NCBI RefSeq assembly: GCF_018531495.1
Contig: NZ_JAHDTI010000002.1
Coordinates: 620,001-684,000, forward strand
Direction: 5' to 3'
DNA length: 64,000 nt
DNA from: Nonomuraea sediminis
Lineage (GTDB): Bacteria > Actinomycetota > Actinomycetes > Streptosporangiales > Streptosporangiaceae
The position numbers and the translations under genes are program-made. Below, one piece after another: positions 1 through 8,727 of this stretch. The notes under the pieces were generated by a model, which was not told where the DNA came from, made no database searches, and saw nothing but the letters and a program-made list of their open reading frames with translations. Each line of letters begins with the position of its first letter. The first letter of the stretch is position 1.

Positions 1-1118
1 TCGCGATGGTGCTGGCCATGTACCTCGGCTTCGCCGTCGAAGGCGGTGTGATCACCGGCCAGGCCCTTGCCCACTGGGCGCACATCCCGCTGACCGCCTC
101 GGTGGTCATCCAGGTCGCGATCCCCGCGGTCCTCGCGATCGTCGGGTACAAGGTCATCCATCTGTCCACCCGGGTCGTCAGCGTTCTGTCCGCGGTGGTG
201 TTCGTGATCCTCACCTTCGCGCTCGGAGCCCAGCTACCCGCGTACGTGCCCAGCGGGCCCGCGCCGACATTCGGCACCATCCTTCTCGCGATCTCGATCT
301 TCGTGTCCTGGCAACTCACCTGGGCGCCGTACGTGTCGGACTACTCCCGCTACATGCCCGAGGACACGCCGTCCCGCACCACGTTCCTGTGGACCTACGC
401 CGGTTCCGCCCTGGGCGCGTCATGGGTGATGATCCTCGGCGCCCTGGCCGCCACCATCAGCGCCCAGCAGGTGGGCGACGACGCCATCGGCATGCTGAGC
501 CACCTGGTCCCCGGCCTGGGTCCGGTCATCCTGCTCGCCATCCTCATCGGCGTCGTGCCCGCCGGCGCGTACGGCTACTACGGCATGTACCTCACCGCGA
601 TGAGCGCGATCTCCGCCAAAGGCCACGGCGCCGCGAACGCCCGCGTCCGCACCGTCTTCATCCTCATCACCTCGGTGCTGGTCACCGCCGGGATCCTGCT
701 GGCCAACGGACACATCCTCACCACCGTCGAAGACATCACGCTGTTCCTGCTGTACCTGCTGGTGCCCTGGACCGCGATCAACCTCACCGACTACTACCTC
801 GTACGCCGGGGCAACTACGACATCGGCGAACTGTTCAAGATTCGCGGCGCCTACGGTCTGGTCAACCGGCCAGCCATCGTCACTTACCTGATCGCCATCG
901 CCCTGCAGATCCCGTTCATCGACACACCGCTGTACACCGGCCCGATGGCCGAGCGCCTCGGCGGCGCCGACATCTCCTGGATCATCGGGCTCGTCGTATC
1001 GACAGTCCTCTACTACGGCTACTCGCGGGCCAGCAGCCGACGACAGGTCCAGGGCGCGTCCGCGTCCTACCCCGCGGAAGCACCAAGTGGCACACGGGAA
1101 ATCAGAGAAGGAAGGTGA
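1..1118 (+). CDS. NCS1-family nucleobase/cation symporter, 5' end outside window
   Basis: This is the C-terminal part (about 370 residues) of a membrane permease of the NCS1 family, whose members import cytosine, purines, allantoin, thiamine or hydantoins together with a cation. The frame is open to the left edge, so the start and the first membrane segments are missing. About ten hydrophobic helices are visible, with the WAPYVSDYSRYMP stretch near residue 110 and NLTDYYLVRRGNYD near residue 265, both typical of the family. The last 25 or so residues are hydrophilic. The gene converges with the threonine dehydratase gene and their 3' ends overlap by 17 bases. The substrate cannot be read from this part of the protein. 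Confidence 0.88.
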   Translation, partial: AMVLAMYLGFAVEGGVITGQALAHWAHIPLTASVVIQVAIPAVLAIVGYKVIHLSTRVVSVLSAVVFVILTFALGAQLPAYVPSGPAPTFGTILLAISIFVSWQLTWAPYVSDYSRYMPEDTPSRTTFLWTYAGSALGASWVMILGALAATISAQQVGDDAIGMLSHLVPGLGPVILLAILIGVVPAGAYGYYGMYLTAMSAISAKGHGAANARVRTVFILITSVLVTAGILLANGHILTTVEDITLFLLYLLVPWTAINLTDYYLVRRGNYDIGELFKIRGAYGLVNRPAIVTYLIAIALQIPFIDTPLYTGPMAERLGGADISWIIGLVVSTVLYYGYSRASSRRQVQGASASYPAEAPSGTREIREGR

Positions 1119-2352
1119 ACAGGGGCGAGCCGGGTGGGATGCGCTCCACCGTCAGCGGGCTGGCCTTCATGCGGGACAGGAGACTGTCGAGGTCGCCGGC
1201 CCGCTCGAGTTCGATGCCGACGAGCGCCGGGCCGGTTTCGCGGTTGTTCTTCTTAACGTACTCGAAGACGATGATGTCCTCGCCCTCGCCCAGGACCTCG
1301 TCCAGGAAGTGGCGCAGGGCGCCGGGGCGTTGCGGGAAGGTCACCAGGAAGTAGTGTCGCAGCCCGATGTGCACGAGGGAGCGCTCCAGCACCTCGTTGT
1401 ACCGGCTGACGTCGTTGTTGCCGCCTGATACGACGCACACCACCGGCCCTCCGGAGGAGTACGGCAGGACCTCGCGGGCTGCAGCTCCCGCGAGAGCTCC
1501 GGCGGGCTCGGCGATGATGCCATCGGTCTGGTAGAGATCCAGCATCTCGGTGCAGACCGCACCCTCATCGACCGCGACGACCTCATCGACCAAGTCCTTG
1601 ACCAGCGGGAACGTGGAGTCTCCCACCCTTCCGACGGCGGCGCCGTCCACGAAGGTGTCCAACTCGGGCAGAGCCAGGGGCTCGCCGTGGTCGAGGGCGG
1701 CGCGCATGCTTGCCGCTCCGGCGGGCTCGGCGCCCACGATGCGGGTGCCGGGTGCGTGCTCGCGTAGCCAGACGGCGATTCCGCTGATCAGGCCGCCGCC
1801 ACCGACCGGGACGACCACGGTGTGCGGCGCCTGCGTGGACTGCGCCAGGATCTCCAGACCGACTGTGCCCTGCCCGGCCATCGTCCGGATGTCGTCGAAC
1901 GGATGCACGTAGATCGCGCCGGTCTGCTCGCTGTCGGCGTGCGCGGCGGTGCTCGCCTCGTCATAGGTTCCGCCGCCGACCACGACCTCAACCCGGTCGC
2001 CACCGAGCGCGGCGATGCGCTCACGCTTCTGCCGCGGCGTGGTGGACGGGACGTACACGCGACCGCTGATCCCCAGACGCGCGCAGGCGAACGCCACGCC
2101 CTGCCCGTGATTGCCCGCGCTCGCGCAGACCACACCACGCCGCCGCTCCTCCTCCGTGAGCGACGCGATCAGGTTGAACGCGCCGCGCACCTTGTAGGAG
2201 CGGCAGACCTGCGAGTCCTCACGCTTGAGCAGCACCTGAGCGCCGAGCAGGTCGGACAGCCGCTGGTTCGGCTCCAGCGCGGTACGACGCACCACCGGCC
2301 GCAACCGTTCGGCCGCATGACTGATCATCGCGGCGGTGAGGCGGTCGGTCAT
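1102..2352 (-). CDS. ilvA: threonine ammonia-lyase (threonine dehydratase), biosynthetic type
   Basis: The product is a PLP enzyme that deaminates L-threonine to 2-oxobutanoate, the first step towards isoleucine. It has the fold-type II dehydratase domain in about residues 1-320, with the PLP lysine in RSYKVRGAFN near residue 55, the ASAGNHGQG motif near residue 80 and the glycine-rich VPVGGGGLISG phosphate loop near residue 185. A C-terminal ACT-like regulatory domain follows (HYFLVTFPQRPGALRHFLDE), so feedback control by isoleucine is likely from the family. The ATG at 2352 is chosen because AGGAG lies 5 bases upstream; an in-frame start 15 bases earlier lacks this. The length of 416 residues is normal for the short actinobacterial form. 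Confidence 0.93.
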   Translation of the reverse strand: MTDRLTAAMISHAAERLRPVVRRTALEPNQRLSDLLGAQVLLKREDSQVCRSYKVRGAFNLIASLTEEERRRGVVCASAGNHGQGVAFACARLGISGRVYVPSTTPRQKRERIAALGGDRVEVVVGGGTYDEASTAAHADSEQTGAIYVHPFDDIRTMAGQGTVGLEILAQSTQAPHTVVVPVGGGGLISGIAVWLREHAPGTRIVGAEPAGAASMRAALDHGEPLALPELDTFVDGAAVGRVGDSTFPLVKDLVDEVVAVDEGAVCTEMLDLYQTDGIIAEPAGALAGAAAREVLPYSSGGPVVCVVSGGNNDVSRYNEVLERSLVHIGLRHYFLVTFPQRPGALRHFLDEVLGEGEDIIVFEYVKKNNRETGPALVGIELERAGDLDSLLSRMKASPLTVERIPPGSPLFTFLL

Positions 2353-2611
2353 ACATACTCCTGGCACAGCGGTTGATCAGGGGATGTTAGCAAGGCGTCG
2401 CGGCGTAGTGGCGACGATCACTGAGACAGCGCCTGTCGTCAGGCGAGCACATCGATACAACGAGCTCGACAGGCCGTGCGATTCCCACCGCGCCTGTCAG
2501 ACGTCGGTCGACCCTGTGGATGGATCAATGAGGTGCCCGCGCTCAGTGCCTGGTGCTGTGACCGGAAACGTTGACCGGGCTCTTTGGGACGGAGAGCCGC
2601 CTTCCGGCAGC
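2353..2611. promoter_or_regulatory. ilvA upstream region with repeated GACAGGC half-sites
   Basis: This 260-base stretch has no convincing gene. On the minus strand TAACAT about 30 bases before the ilvA start could be a -10 element. Further upstream lie a 13-base palindrome GACAG-CGC-CTGTC (2425-2437) and a spaced inverted pair GACAGGC (2468-2474) and GCCTGTC (2492-2498). Four related half-sites in 75 bases suggest binding of a dimeric regulator, but no regulator can be named. Confidence 0.3.
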
Positions 2612-3230
2612 AGCCCATTCAGACTGGGACTTCAAAGATGAGCTCAAGGCCGTCCACCTCGTCCCACTGCTCTCCGACCTCCACGAAGCCGAATCCGGAA
2701 ATCGTGGCCAGGGAAGCGGTGTTCTCGGGGCTGATCGTCACCCGCGCGGTCTTGACTGCGGATTCGGCGGCGGCGCGACGCATCAACTCGGTCAACATCG
2801 TCCTGGCGTACCCCTGACGACGGTAGCCGGGGGCCACCGAATAGCCGATCTCCACCATGCCCGACTCATCGGGCGGCCCGTGGAACCCGGCATACCCCAC
2901 GACGACGCCTTCGGGCTCGGCCACCACAGCTCGGGTGAGCCACCCCGCGCTACCCGGGTCCGAGGCCAGCTGATTGACCCGATACCGCCAAACCCACTTC
3001 GCCTGATCAGTGAGGAAGTAGTCCGTGAGCTCGACTCCTGCTTCGGCACTGGCCCGGGCAAGGTCGTCGTCCAGCAAGGCGGTCATGGCCGTGCTCGAGA
3101 GATCAACGAATCTCACCGACCGGCGGGCGGGTTCATCTGTCACAGCGCGGATGATTGCGGAGCGCCCTGGAGCGTGTCCAGCGGTTTTCGGAGTGGTCGA
3201 TGCCCCACCGGCCACTCACTCGAGCTGAGC
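2612..3230. repeat. GNAT duplication, copy A (inverted partner at 54850-55473)
   Basis: This block of about 620 bases reappears in opposite orientation at 54850-55473. The match starts in the GCTCAGCTCGAGTGAGTG segment upstream of the acetyltransferase gene, covers the whole gene, and ends 7 bases after its stop codon in GAATGGGCT. The differences noticed are a few substitutions and a six-base insertion in the other copy. Outside these limits the two sites do not resemble each other. Confidence 0.93.
2619..3143 (-). CDS. GNAT family N-acetyltransferase (copy A)
   Basis: The product is a cytoplasmic acyl-CoA-dependent N-acetyltransferase of the GNAT superfamily; its acceptor is unknown. The acetyl-CoA binding motif A is visible as YSVAPGYRRQGYARTML, and the end of the fold is seen in ENTASLATISGFGFVEVGEQ, as in RimJ/RimL-like enzymes. 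The protein is about 174 residues from the GTG at 3143, which gives the usual domain start; a longer frame opens at 3215 and cannot be excluded because the upstream sequence is also conserved in the second copy. No clear ribosome binding site was seen. Over the shared length the protein differs from copy B by only two Ser/Thr changes. Confidence 0.85.
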   Translation of the reverse strand: MTDEPARRSVRFVDLSSTAMTALLDDDLARASAEAGVELTDYFLTDQAKWVWRYRVNQLASDPGSAGWLTRAVVAEPEGVVVGYAGFHGPPDESGMVEIGYSVAPGYRRQGYARTMLTELMRRAAAESAVKTARVTISPENTASLATISGFGFVEVGEQWDEVDGLELIFEVPV

Positions 3231-3350
3231 TCCGGTGAACGTAAGCGCAGCTGCCAGCCGTACATCACCGTGATACAGGCGCAGCTCGTGCACGTACCGA
3301 AACGAGCACATCACGCCGACATCAGTGCGGCTGCTGGATGCATAGCTTGG

Positions 3351-3983
3351 TCATCGCTGGGGGCAGGCCAGGTCGCGTTCCAGTGTGCGGGCGTAGGACT
3401 CGACGCCGGTGACGATGTCGACGGCGTCGGGGTCGAGCAACCACTGCGTCTGCAGTCCGTCGAGGGTCGCGATGATCTCGGCTGCCTTGGCCACCGGGTC
3501 GATGTCCTGGCGGGTGACACCGGCGGCCTGGGCGGAACGGATGTTCTCGGCGACGATCGCGCGCATCGCGCGGTAGCGCTCGACGAAGTGCTCGTGACCG
3601 GGTGAGTCCGGTTCCAGGCTCTCGGCCACCAGTACGGTGAACAGCTTGGCCAGCCCGGCCCGTTCCTTGTTGCGGCGTGCGAACTCCGGCATGGCTCTCA
3701 GCACCCCGGAGGGCTCCATGCCCAGCAGTTCCATCGCGAACGCCTCGCTGTCGCTGTCGCGCCGCTCGATCACCGCGAGCAGGAGGCCCGCCTTGCTGCC
3801 GAAGTGGTGCAGCAGGCCGGGCTGGGTGATGCCCGCCTCGGCCGCGACGTCGGCCAGCGACGTGCCACGGTAACCGCCGCGGGCGAACATCCCGGCGGCG
3901 ACGGTGATGATCTCCTCGCGCCGCTGGCGGGCGCGTTCCCGCCTGCTTGGGTCTTGCCCGGTTCGGATCACGGTGCTAAACAT
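3351..3983 (-). CDS. TetR/AcrR family transcriptional regulator
   Basis: This 210-residue protein is a one-component repressor. Residues 18-64 form the TetR helix-turn-helix (GTSLADVAAEAGITQPGLLHH, recognition helix ending in HHFGSKAGLL), and the rest is an all-helical ligand-binding domain of normal length. It is divergent from the secreted lipase gene with only 51 bases between start codons. That gap holds a 26-bp palindrome, so it most likely represses both itself and the lipase gene. The ligand is unknown. Confidence 0.9.
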   Translation of the reverse strand: MFSTVIRTGQDPSRRERARQRREEIITVAAGMFARGGYRGTSLADVAAEAGITQPGLLHHFGSKAGLLLAVIERRDSDSEAFAMELLGMEPSGVLRAMPEFARRNKERAGLAKLFTVLVAESLEPDSPGHEHFVERYRAMRAIVAENIRSAQAAGVTRQDIDPVAKAAEIIATLDGLQTQWLLDPDAVDIVTGVESYARTLERDLACPQR

Positions 3984-3990
3984 AGCGCGT

Positions 3991-4016
3991 TCACTTACCG
4001 AGTACTAGGTAACTGA
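3991..4016. promoter_or_regulatory. palindromic operator between tetR and lipase
   Basis: A 26-base near-perfect dyad, TCA-C-TTACC-G-AGTACT-A-GGTAA-C-TGA, pairs at 11 of 13 positions. It occupies the middle of the 51-base gap between two divergent start codons. Size and place fit a TetR dimer-of-dimers operator controlling both genes. Confidence 0.7.
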
Positions 4017-4034
4017 AATCCGAGAGGTGCGCCC

Positions 4035-4694
4035 ATGCTCCCGAGACGACCGCTCCTGATCGCCGCGTTCACCTTGCTGACCGGAGCGTGCACCGCTCAG
4101 CCGGTCATGGCCTCGCAGCGCGAACCGGTGATCCTGGTCCACGGCTGGCACGGGGCGGCCACCGACTTCGACCAGATGAAGACGGCGCTGCAGCAGGCCG
4201 GATATCCGACGTACGCGATCGCCCTCCCCGGCGACGAGAACATCGCCAACGCCCAGGCCATCCGCAACCTCGTGGATCAGGTACGGCAGGAGCACGGCGG
4301 CGCCAAGGTCAGCCTCGTCGGGCACAGCATGGGAGGGCTGTCCGCGCGCTACTACCTGAAGTTCCTCGGCGGCGCGGACAAGACGCTCAGCTATGTCTCG
4401 ATGGGCACCGGACAGCTGGGCTACTGGCCCGCCTGCCTGCTGCAACCCAACCAGGGCGGCCAGATGTGCCCGACCAGCACCTTCATCAAGCAGCTCAACA
4501 GCGGCGGCCCGACCCCGGACCCGGTCCGGTACACGCTGCTCACGAGCTCGCTCGACGAGACCCGCAACGACGTCATCGCCGGCACCTGGTGCAGGGCCGA
4601 GTTCCCGAACGTGCAGCATGCCGACGAGCCGAAGACGCCGGTGTTCATCAACGCCGTCCTCAGCGCCCTCGACGGACACTGCCCGTCCACCTGA
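4035..4694 (+). CDS. secreted triacylglycerol lipase / esterase
   Basis: The product is a small (219 residues) secreted alpha/beta hydrolase of the class-2 bacterial lipase group, predicted to cleave fatty acid esters outside the cell. A signal peptide covers about residues 1-28, with a possible signal peptidase I site after VMA; the earlier LTGAC is only a weak lipobox. The oxyanion-hole strand VILVHGWHG is near residue 35, and the nucleophile elbow GHSMGG is near residue 96, so the serine nucleophile is present. The start at 4035 has GAGAGGTG upstream. The gene ends just before the convergent histidine kinase gene. It is probably controlled by the adjacent TetR. Confidence 0.85.
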   Translation: MLPRRPLLIAAFTLLTGACTAQPVMASQREPVILVHGWHGAATDFDQMKTALQQAGYPTYAIALPGDENIANAQAIRNLVDQVRQEHGGAKVSLVGHSMGGLSARYYLKFLGGADKTLSYVSMGTGQLGYWPACLLQPNQGGQMCPTSTFIKQLNSGGPTPDPVRYTLLTSSLDETRNDVIAGTWCRAEFPNVQHADEPKTPVFINAVLSALDGHCPST

Positions 4695-4714
4695 TCGACG
4701 AGCCGGGCTGACCC

Positions 4715-6172
4715 TCATGCCCTGATCGCTGAGCCGTACCGCTGTTCCAGCCAGGACCTGGCGTCGGAGGGTTGGGTGGGGCGGCCGGTGAGCGGCAGGC
4801 GCACTTCTATCCGCGTGCCGGTGTCCTGGTCGGCGACGGAGACGCCGCCGCCGTGCAGCCTCGCCTGCTGGAGTACGAGGGTGAGGCCGAGGCCTGAGCC
4901 GGGGCTGCCGGTGCGGCGGTGGAAGCGGGCGAAGACCGTTTCGCGGTCGGCGGGCGGGATGCCGGGACCGGCGTCCCGCACGGACAGGACGGCCGCATCG
5001 CCGTCCACGGAAAGCTCCACGGTGATCGCAGCTCGGCCGTGATCATCCATGCCGTGGATCGCGGCGTTGTCCAGCAGGTTGTCCGCGATCACCTGGAGCC
5101 CTTCCGCCCACCCGTGCACAGGCAGCCCGCCCGTAGCCCGGGAGGTGATGGTGATCGTGGCGTGCGGATGGCGGCGGCGCGCGTCCTCGATCGCAGTGCA
5201 GACGATCTCGGCCAGGTCGACCTGCACGAAGGCCGCGGGGTCGAGCAGCTCGCCGCGTGCCAGCCTGCTCAGCATGGTGATCAACCGCTGGATCCGGCCG
5301 TGCTCGGCGTTGAGGTCAGCGACGACCTCGGCCCGCTCCGCCGGGTCCAGCTCCGGGTGGTCGAGCAGGCTCAGGTTGGTGCCCATGCTGGTCAGCGGGG
5401 TGCGCAGCTCGTGCGCCGCGGTGGCGGCGAAGGCGCGCGCCGTTTCCAGCGCCTCGCCCGTGCGCGCCACCGCCGCGTCACGCCGGTCAAGCAGCTCGTT
5501 GACCAGCTCGGCCAGTGAGTCCACCTCGACGGCTCCCGAGCCGGTCGCCAGCCTGCTCCCCCCGCGAGGCAGGTCGATCGCGCGAGCCTGCCGGTGGAGC
5601 ACCGTCACCGGTCGTACGGCGAGCCGCCCGAGCGCCAGGCCCGCCACCACGCCCACGCCGGTCGCGACCAGCGTGGACAGCAGCACGCGCCGGGCGAGCT
5701 GCCAGCGTTGCTCGTTCAGGTACGCCTCAGGCTCGAACAGCCACAGCCGGTCGCGCTGCCCCAGGTCCGCCTGTACGAACCGCCACCGCCGCCCGCCGCT
5801 GATGAGGTCAGCAGGTCCAGGGACACCCGTCGGGTACGGGCTGGCGGGTCCGGGGACATACGGCCCGGCGGGCAGGTGCCCGATGGCGAGCGGCTTGGCA
5901 CTCGCGACCTCGAGATACGCCCCGCCCAGGTTGCCGCCGGTGGCCGCTTCAACCAGCCGCTGCTCGAGCAGGTCCGGCGCCTTCCCCTGATGAGCCTGCC
6001 ACGCGTACAGGGAGGCCACGGGTATCAGCGCGTGCAAGCGCGCGACCAGTTGCCTGTCCCGCTCGGCGTACATGTCCTCGGACACCAGGCGCAGCACGAA
6101 CAGCCCGGCCAGCAGGACCAGCAACGGGACCAGTACGGCGAAGCAGACGGCGAACCGGGTGGACAACCTCAT
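4715..6172 (-). CDS. sensor histidine kinase
   Basis: This 485-residue membrane kinase is the sensor of a two-component system. It has an N-terminal membrane helix (about 8-30), an extracytoplasmic segment of about 130 residues, a second helix (about 165-185), a HAMP-like linker, the HisKA phospho-acceptor box AAHELRTPLTS (near residue 255), and the catalytic domain with N-box DNLLDNAA, G1 DAGPGIP and G2 GSGLGL. All key residues are present. Its ATG overlaps the stop of the response regulator by four bases, so the two are co-translated. The signal is unknown; the sensor domain contains a Pro/Gly-rich patch (PAGPYVPGPASPYPTGVPGP). Confidence 0.93.
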   Translation of the reverse strand: MRLSTRFAVCFAVLVPLLVLLAGLFVLRLVSEDMYAERDRQLVARLHALIPVASLYAWQAHQGKAPDLLEQRLVEAATGGNLGGAYLEVASAKPLAIGHLPAGPYVPGPASPYPTGVPGPADLISGGRRWRFVQADLGQRDRLWLFEPEAYLNEQRWQLARRVLLSTLVATGVGVVAGLALGRLAVRPVTVLHRQARAIDLPRGGSRLATGSGAVEVDSLAELVNELLDRRDAAVARTGEALETARAFAATAAHELRTPLTSMGTNLSLLDHPELDPAERAEVVADLNAEHGRIQRLITMLSRLARGELLDPAAFVQVDLAEIVCTAIEDARRRHPHATITITSRATGGLPVHGWAEGLQVIADNLLDNAAIHGMDDHGRAAITVELSVDGDAAVLSVRDAGPGIPPADRETVFARFHRRTGSPGSGLGLTLVLQQARLHGGGVSVADQDTGTRIEVRLPLTGRPTQPSDARSWLEQRYGSAIRA

Positions 6173-6849
6173 GATCGGGGCACCCGCAGCACGAACCCGA
6201 CCCCGCGGACCGTGTGCACCATCCGGGGTTCGCCGGCGGCCTCGAGCTTGCGACGCAGATAACCGATGAAGGTGTCCACGGCGTTGTCGGTCACCTCGAA
6301 GTCGTATCCCCAGACCCGCTCCAGCAGCACCTGCCGGGACAGCACGAGGCCGGCGTTGCGCGCCAGCGTCTCGAGGAGGTCGAACTCGCGCCGGGTCAGG
6401 TCGATGCCGCGGCCGTCGAGCGCGACCCGGCGGGCGGCCGGATCGATCGTCAGCGGGCCCGCTCGTACCGTCGTCCCGGGAGCGCTACCGGCCCTGCGCA
6501 GCAGGGCGCGCAGCCGTAGGACCAGCTCCTCCAGCGCGAACGGCTTCACGACGTAGTCGTCCGCGCCCGCGGCCAGCCCGGCCACCCGGTCGGCGACCTC
6601 GTCCATGGCCGAGAGCATCAGCACGGGCATCTCCGAGCCGAGGCCGCGTAGCCGCGAGCACACGTCTATCCCGGACATGCCAGGCATCGACACGTCGAGC
6701 ACGACTGCGTCCGCGCTGTCGACCAGTTCCAGCGCCTGCCGCCCGGATTCGGCGGTCTCGACACCGAATCCCGCAAGCCGCAGGCCGCGGCGTAAGGAAC
6801 GCAGGATCGCCGGGTCGTCATCGACGGCGAGTATCCGGTGCGCGGTCAT
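6169..6849 (-). CDS. OmpR/PhoB-type response regulator
   Basis: The product is a 226-residue DNA-binding response regulator, partner of the downstream kinase. The receiver domain (1-115) has the acidic pocket D10-D12, the phospho-acceptor D52 in VVLDVSMPG, and the switch lysine in VVKPF. The C-terminal OmpR-type winged helix (about 130-225) ends in NAVDTFIGYLRRKLEAAGEPR and VRGVGFVLR. It is the first gene of the pair. The esterase gene starts 86 bases away on the other strand, so the two share a short promoter region and the esterase is a possible target. Confidence 0.94.
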   Translation of the reverse strand: MTAHRILAVDDDPAILRSLRRGLRLAGFGVETAESGRQALELVDSADAVVLDVSMPGMSGIDVCSRLRGLGSEMPVLMLSAMDEVADRVAGLAAGADDYVVKPFALEELVLRLRALLRRAGSAPGTTVRAGPLTIDPAARRVALDGRGIDLTRREFDLLETLARNAGLVLSRQVLLERVWGYDFEVTDNAVDTFIGYLRRKLEAAGEPRMVHTVRGVGFVLRVPRS

Positions 6850-6935
6850 CGGAGCGCTCCTCGGGTCTCACGAATTTGCCAAAGAGGTCGGGTTCACTGC
6901 CGGAGATCATTCATCGGCCGAAGGGAAGTTCACGC

Positions 6936-7820
6936 ATGCGGAGGATTCGTACAAGTCTGGCGGTGTTATTCGCCGTCCTGGCCACAGCGTACGCAGCCGG
7001 AAGCGGCGCCGCGGCGAGCTCCCGCGGCACCACCGTCCACACGATCAACGTGGACGGGCGGGAGCGGAGCTACCGTCTTTATCGGCCCGCGTCGCTCCTG
7101 GCGAAGGCGCCGCTGGTGGTGATGGTGCACGGCGGCTTCGGCTCGGCGAAGCAGGCCGAGAAGTCGTACGGGTGGGACGCGGAGGCTGACAGGCGGCACT
7201 TCGCCGTCGCCTATCCCGACGGGCCGAGGGCCTGGAACGTCGGCGACGGCTGCTGCGGCAGGCCGGGCAGGCAGCAGGTGGACGACGTCGCCTTCATCAC
7301 CCGGATGGTCGCCGACATCGGCCGTCAGCTGCGCGTCGACCCCAAGAGGGTGTACGCCACGGGGATCTCCAACGGTGGCATGATGGCCTACCGGCTGGCC
7401 TGCGACACGAAGATCTTCGCCGCCATCGGACCCGTGGCGACGACGCGGCTCGGCGACTGCCCCAGGCCCGCGCCGCTGTCGGTCATCCACATCCATGGCC
7501 TGGCCGACCAGAACGTACGCTTCGACGGCGCCCCCGGCACCGGATTCGCCAAGATCGACGGGCCGCCGGTGCCCGAGATCATCGCCGGCTGGCGGGCCAT
7601 CGACCACTGCGGCAGCCCCACCGTCACCACGTCGGGACCGGTCACCACCGAACTGGCCCGCTGCCCGCACGGCCGCGCCGTCAGCCTGATCACCATCGAG
7701 GGAGCCGGGCACCAGTGGCCGGGCGGAGAGGTCGTCCGCGAGCGGGCCGACCCCCCGTCCAAGGCCCTCGACGCCACGTCGGTCATCTGGGACTTCTTCG
7801 CGGCCCACGCCAAGCGGTAA
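6936..7820 (+). CDS. secreted esterase of the PHB-depolymerase/LpqC family
   Basis: The product is an exported alpha/beta hydrolase resembling polyhydroxybutyrate depolymerase and feruloyl/acetylxylan esterases. The ATG at 6936 is chosen because AAGGGAAG stands 7 bases upstream and because it puts the signal peptide (about residues 1-30, Arg-rich start then hydrophobic core) at the N-terminus. Motifs are VVMVHGGFG (oxyanion hole), the nucleophile elbow GISNGGMM, a DQNVRFDG loop with the likely acidic residue, and GAGHQWPGG with the catalytic histidine. The cysteines around DGCCGRPG are typical of the family. The length of 294 residues is normal. The polymer or ester substrate is not decided by the sequence. 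Confidence 0.85.
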   Translation: MRRIRTSLAVLFAVLATAYAAGSGAAASSRGTTVHTINVDGRERSYRLYRPASLLAKAPLVVMVHGGFGSAKQAEKSYGWDAEADRRHFAVAYPDGPRAWNVGDGCCGRPGRQQVDDVAFITRMVADIGRQLRVDPKRVYATGISNGGMMAYRLACDTKIFAAIGPVATTRLGDCPRPAPLSVIHIHGLADQNVRFDGAPGTGFAKIDGPPVPEIIAGWRAIDHCGSPTVTTSGPVTTELARCPHGRAVSLITIEGAGHQWPGGEVVRERADPPSKALDATSVIWDFFAAHAKR

Positions 7821-7829
7821 TGCCCGGGC

Positions 7830-8207
7830 TCAACCGGCGGTGTACTCCACGGCGACGCTCACCACCGTGAGGCCACCGAAGACCAGGGCCAGGGTGGTGA
7901 GCCCGCTGTCGTAGAGGGCGAGCGCGGCCGTACCGAGCGTCGCCAGCTTGACGACGATCTCCGCGGCGAGCGGCAGCGGGACCACCGGTCCTCCGGCGGC
8001 GAGGAACAGCGCCCACACCACGCCTGCCAGGACCGGCGCGCCCACAGCCAGCAGCGTCCGCTGGACGGGACCGTTGCCGGTCTTGATCCCCCAGTAGCAC
8101 AACGCGGCCAGCATGCCCATTTCCAGGGCGAAGGCCAGCCCCGCGTTGGCGACGGTGAGCGGGGTCCAGTCGCGGTCGGCGACCGGACCCGGCCTGGCGA
8201 TCCTCAT
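7830..8207 (-). CDS. DUF2568 (YrdB-like) membrane protein
   Basis: This is a small integral membrane protein of about 125 residues with four hydrophobic helices and an N-terminal LTVANAGLAFALEM stretch, as in the DUF2568/YrdB family. No biochemical role is known for the family. The ATG at 8207 overlaps the stop of the SRPBCC gene as ATGA, so it is translationally coupled and is the last gene of the aminotransferase-MFS-SRPBCC operon. A longer in-frame start would run deep into the upstream gene and is unlikely. Confidence 0.75.
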   Translation of the reverse strand: MRIARPGPVADRDWTPLTVANAGLAFALEMGMLAALCYWGIKTGNGPVQRTLLAVGAPVLAGVVWALFLAAGGPVVPLPLAAEIVVKLATLGTAALALYDSGLTTLALVFGGLTVVSVAVEYTAG

Positions 8208-8698
8208 GCCTCGGCCGCCTTCTTGAGTCCGGTGAGCCACTTCTCCAGCGTCGCGTGGAGCTTGGCGTTGTTGAAGAACAGGATCAGGAACGGCCCGCCC
8301 ATGGACTCCTCGGTCCGCACCAGGGTGGCGCCGTCGGCGGTCTCCTCCAGCACGTGCCGGTGCACGGCGTACGCCCCCGCCGACACGCCGGTCCAGGTGA
8401 TCTCCCGCTCGGGTCGGACGACGGCGAAGCGTGACTTGATCCGCGCCATGCCGTTCTTCCAGGTGAAGCCGGCGTCCACGGCGACGGTGGAGTCCAGTCT
8501 GATGTCATGGATGGCCGGGTCCAGGAGTCCCCATCGGGAAGGGTCGCTCAGCAGCTTCCACACTCGCTGGAGGGGTGCCTCGATGCGGATTTCGAAGGAG
8601 GCGGTGAGCGGTGCCCGCTCGTCCAGTCGCCCCTTCTTGGCGTACTCCTCGTGCAGGACCTCGAGCGAGGGACCGCGATAGAGCAGACGGTCGAACAT
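8204..8698 (-). CDS. SRPBCC (polyketide cyclase/START-like) family protein
   Basis: The product is a soluble protein of 164 residues with the helix-grip SRPBCC fold, which holds hydrophobic ligands. The typical pattern is seen in ASFEIRIEAPLQRVWKLLSD followed by ITWTG and a long C-terminal helix (LHATLEKWLTGLKK). The ATG at 8698 is preceded by GAGGAAG at good spacing. A GTG 33 bases earlier overlaps the MFS stop codon and could also be used. It is the third gene of the operon that starts with the class V aminotransferase. The ligand is unknown. Confidence 0.8.
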   Translation of the reverse strand: MFDRLLYRGPSLEVLHEEYAKKGRLDERAPLTASFEIRIEAPLQRVWKLLSDPSRWGLLDPAIHDIRLDSTVAVDAGFTWKNGMARIKSRFAVVRPEREITWTGVSAGAYAVHRHVLEETADGATLVRTEESMGGPFLILFFNNAKLHATLEKWLTGLKKAAEA

Positions 8699-8727
8699 GT
8701 GCTTCCTCAGTGTTTCAGAAGGGTTGA

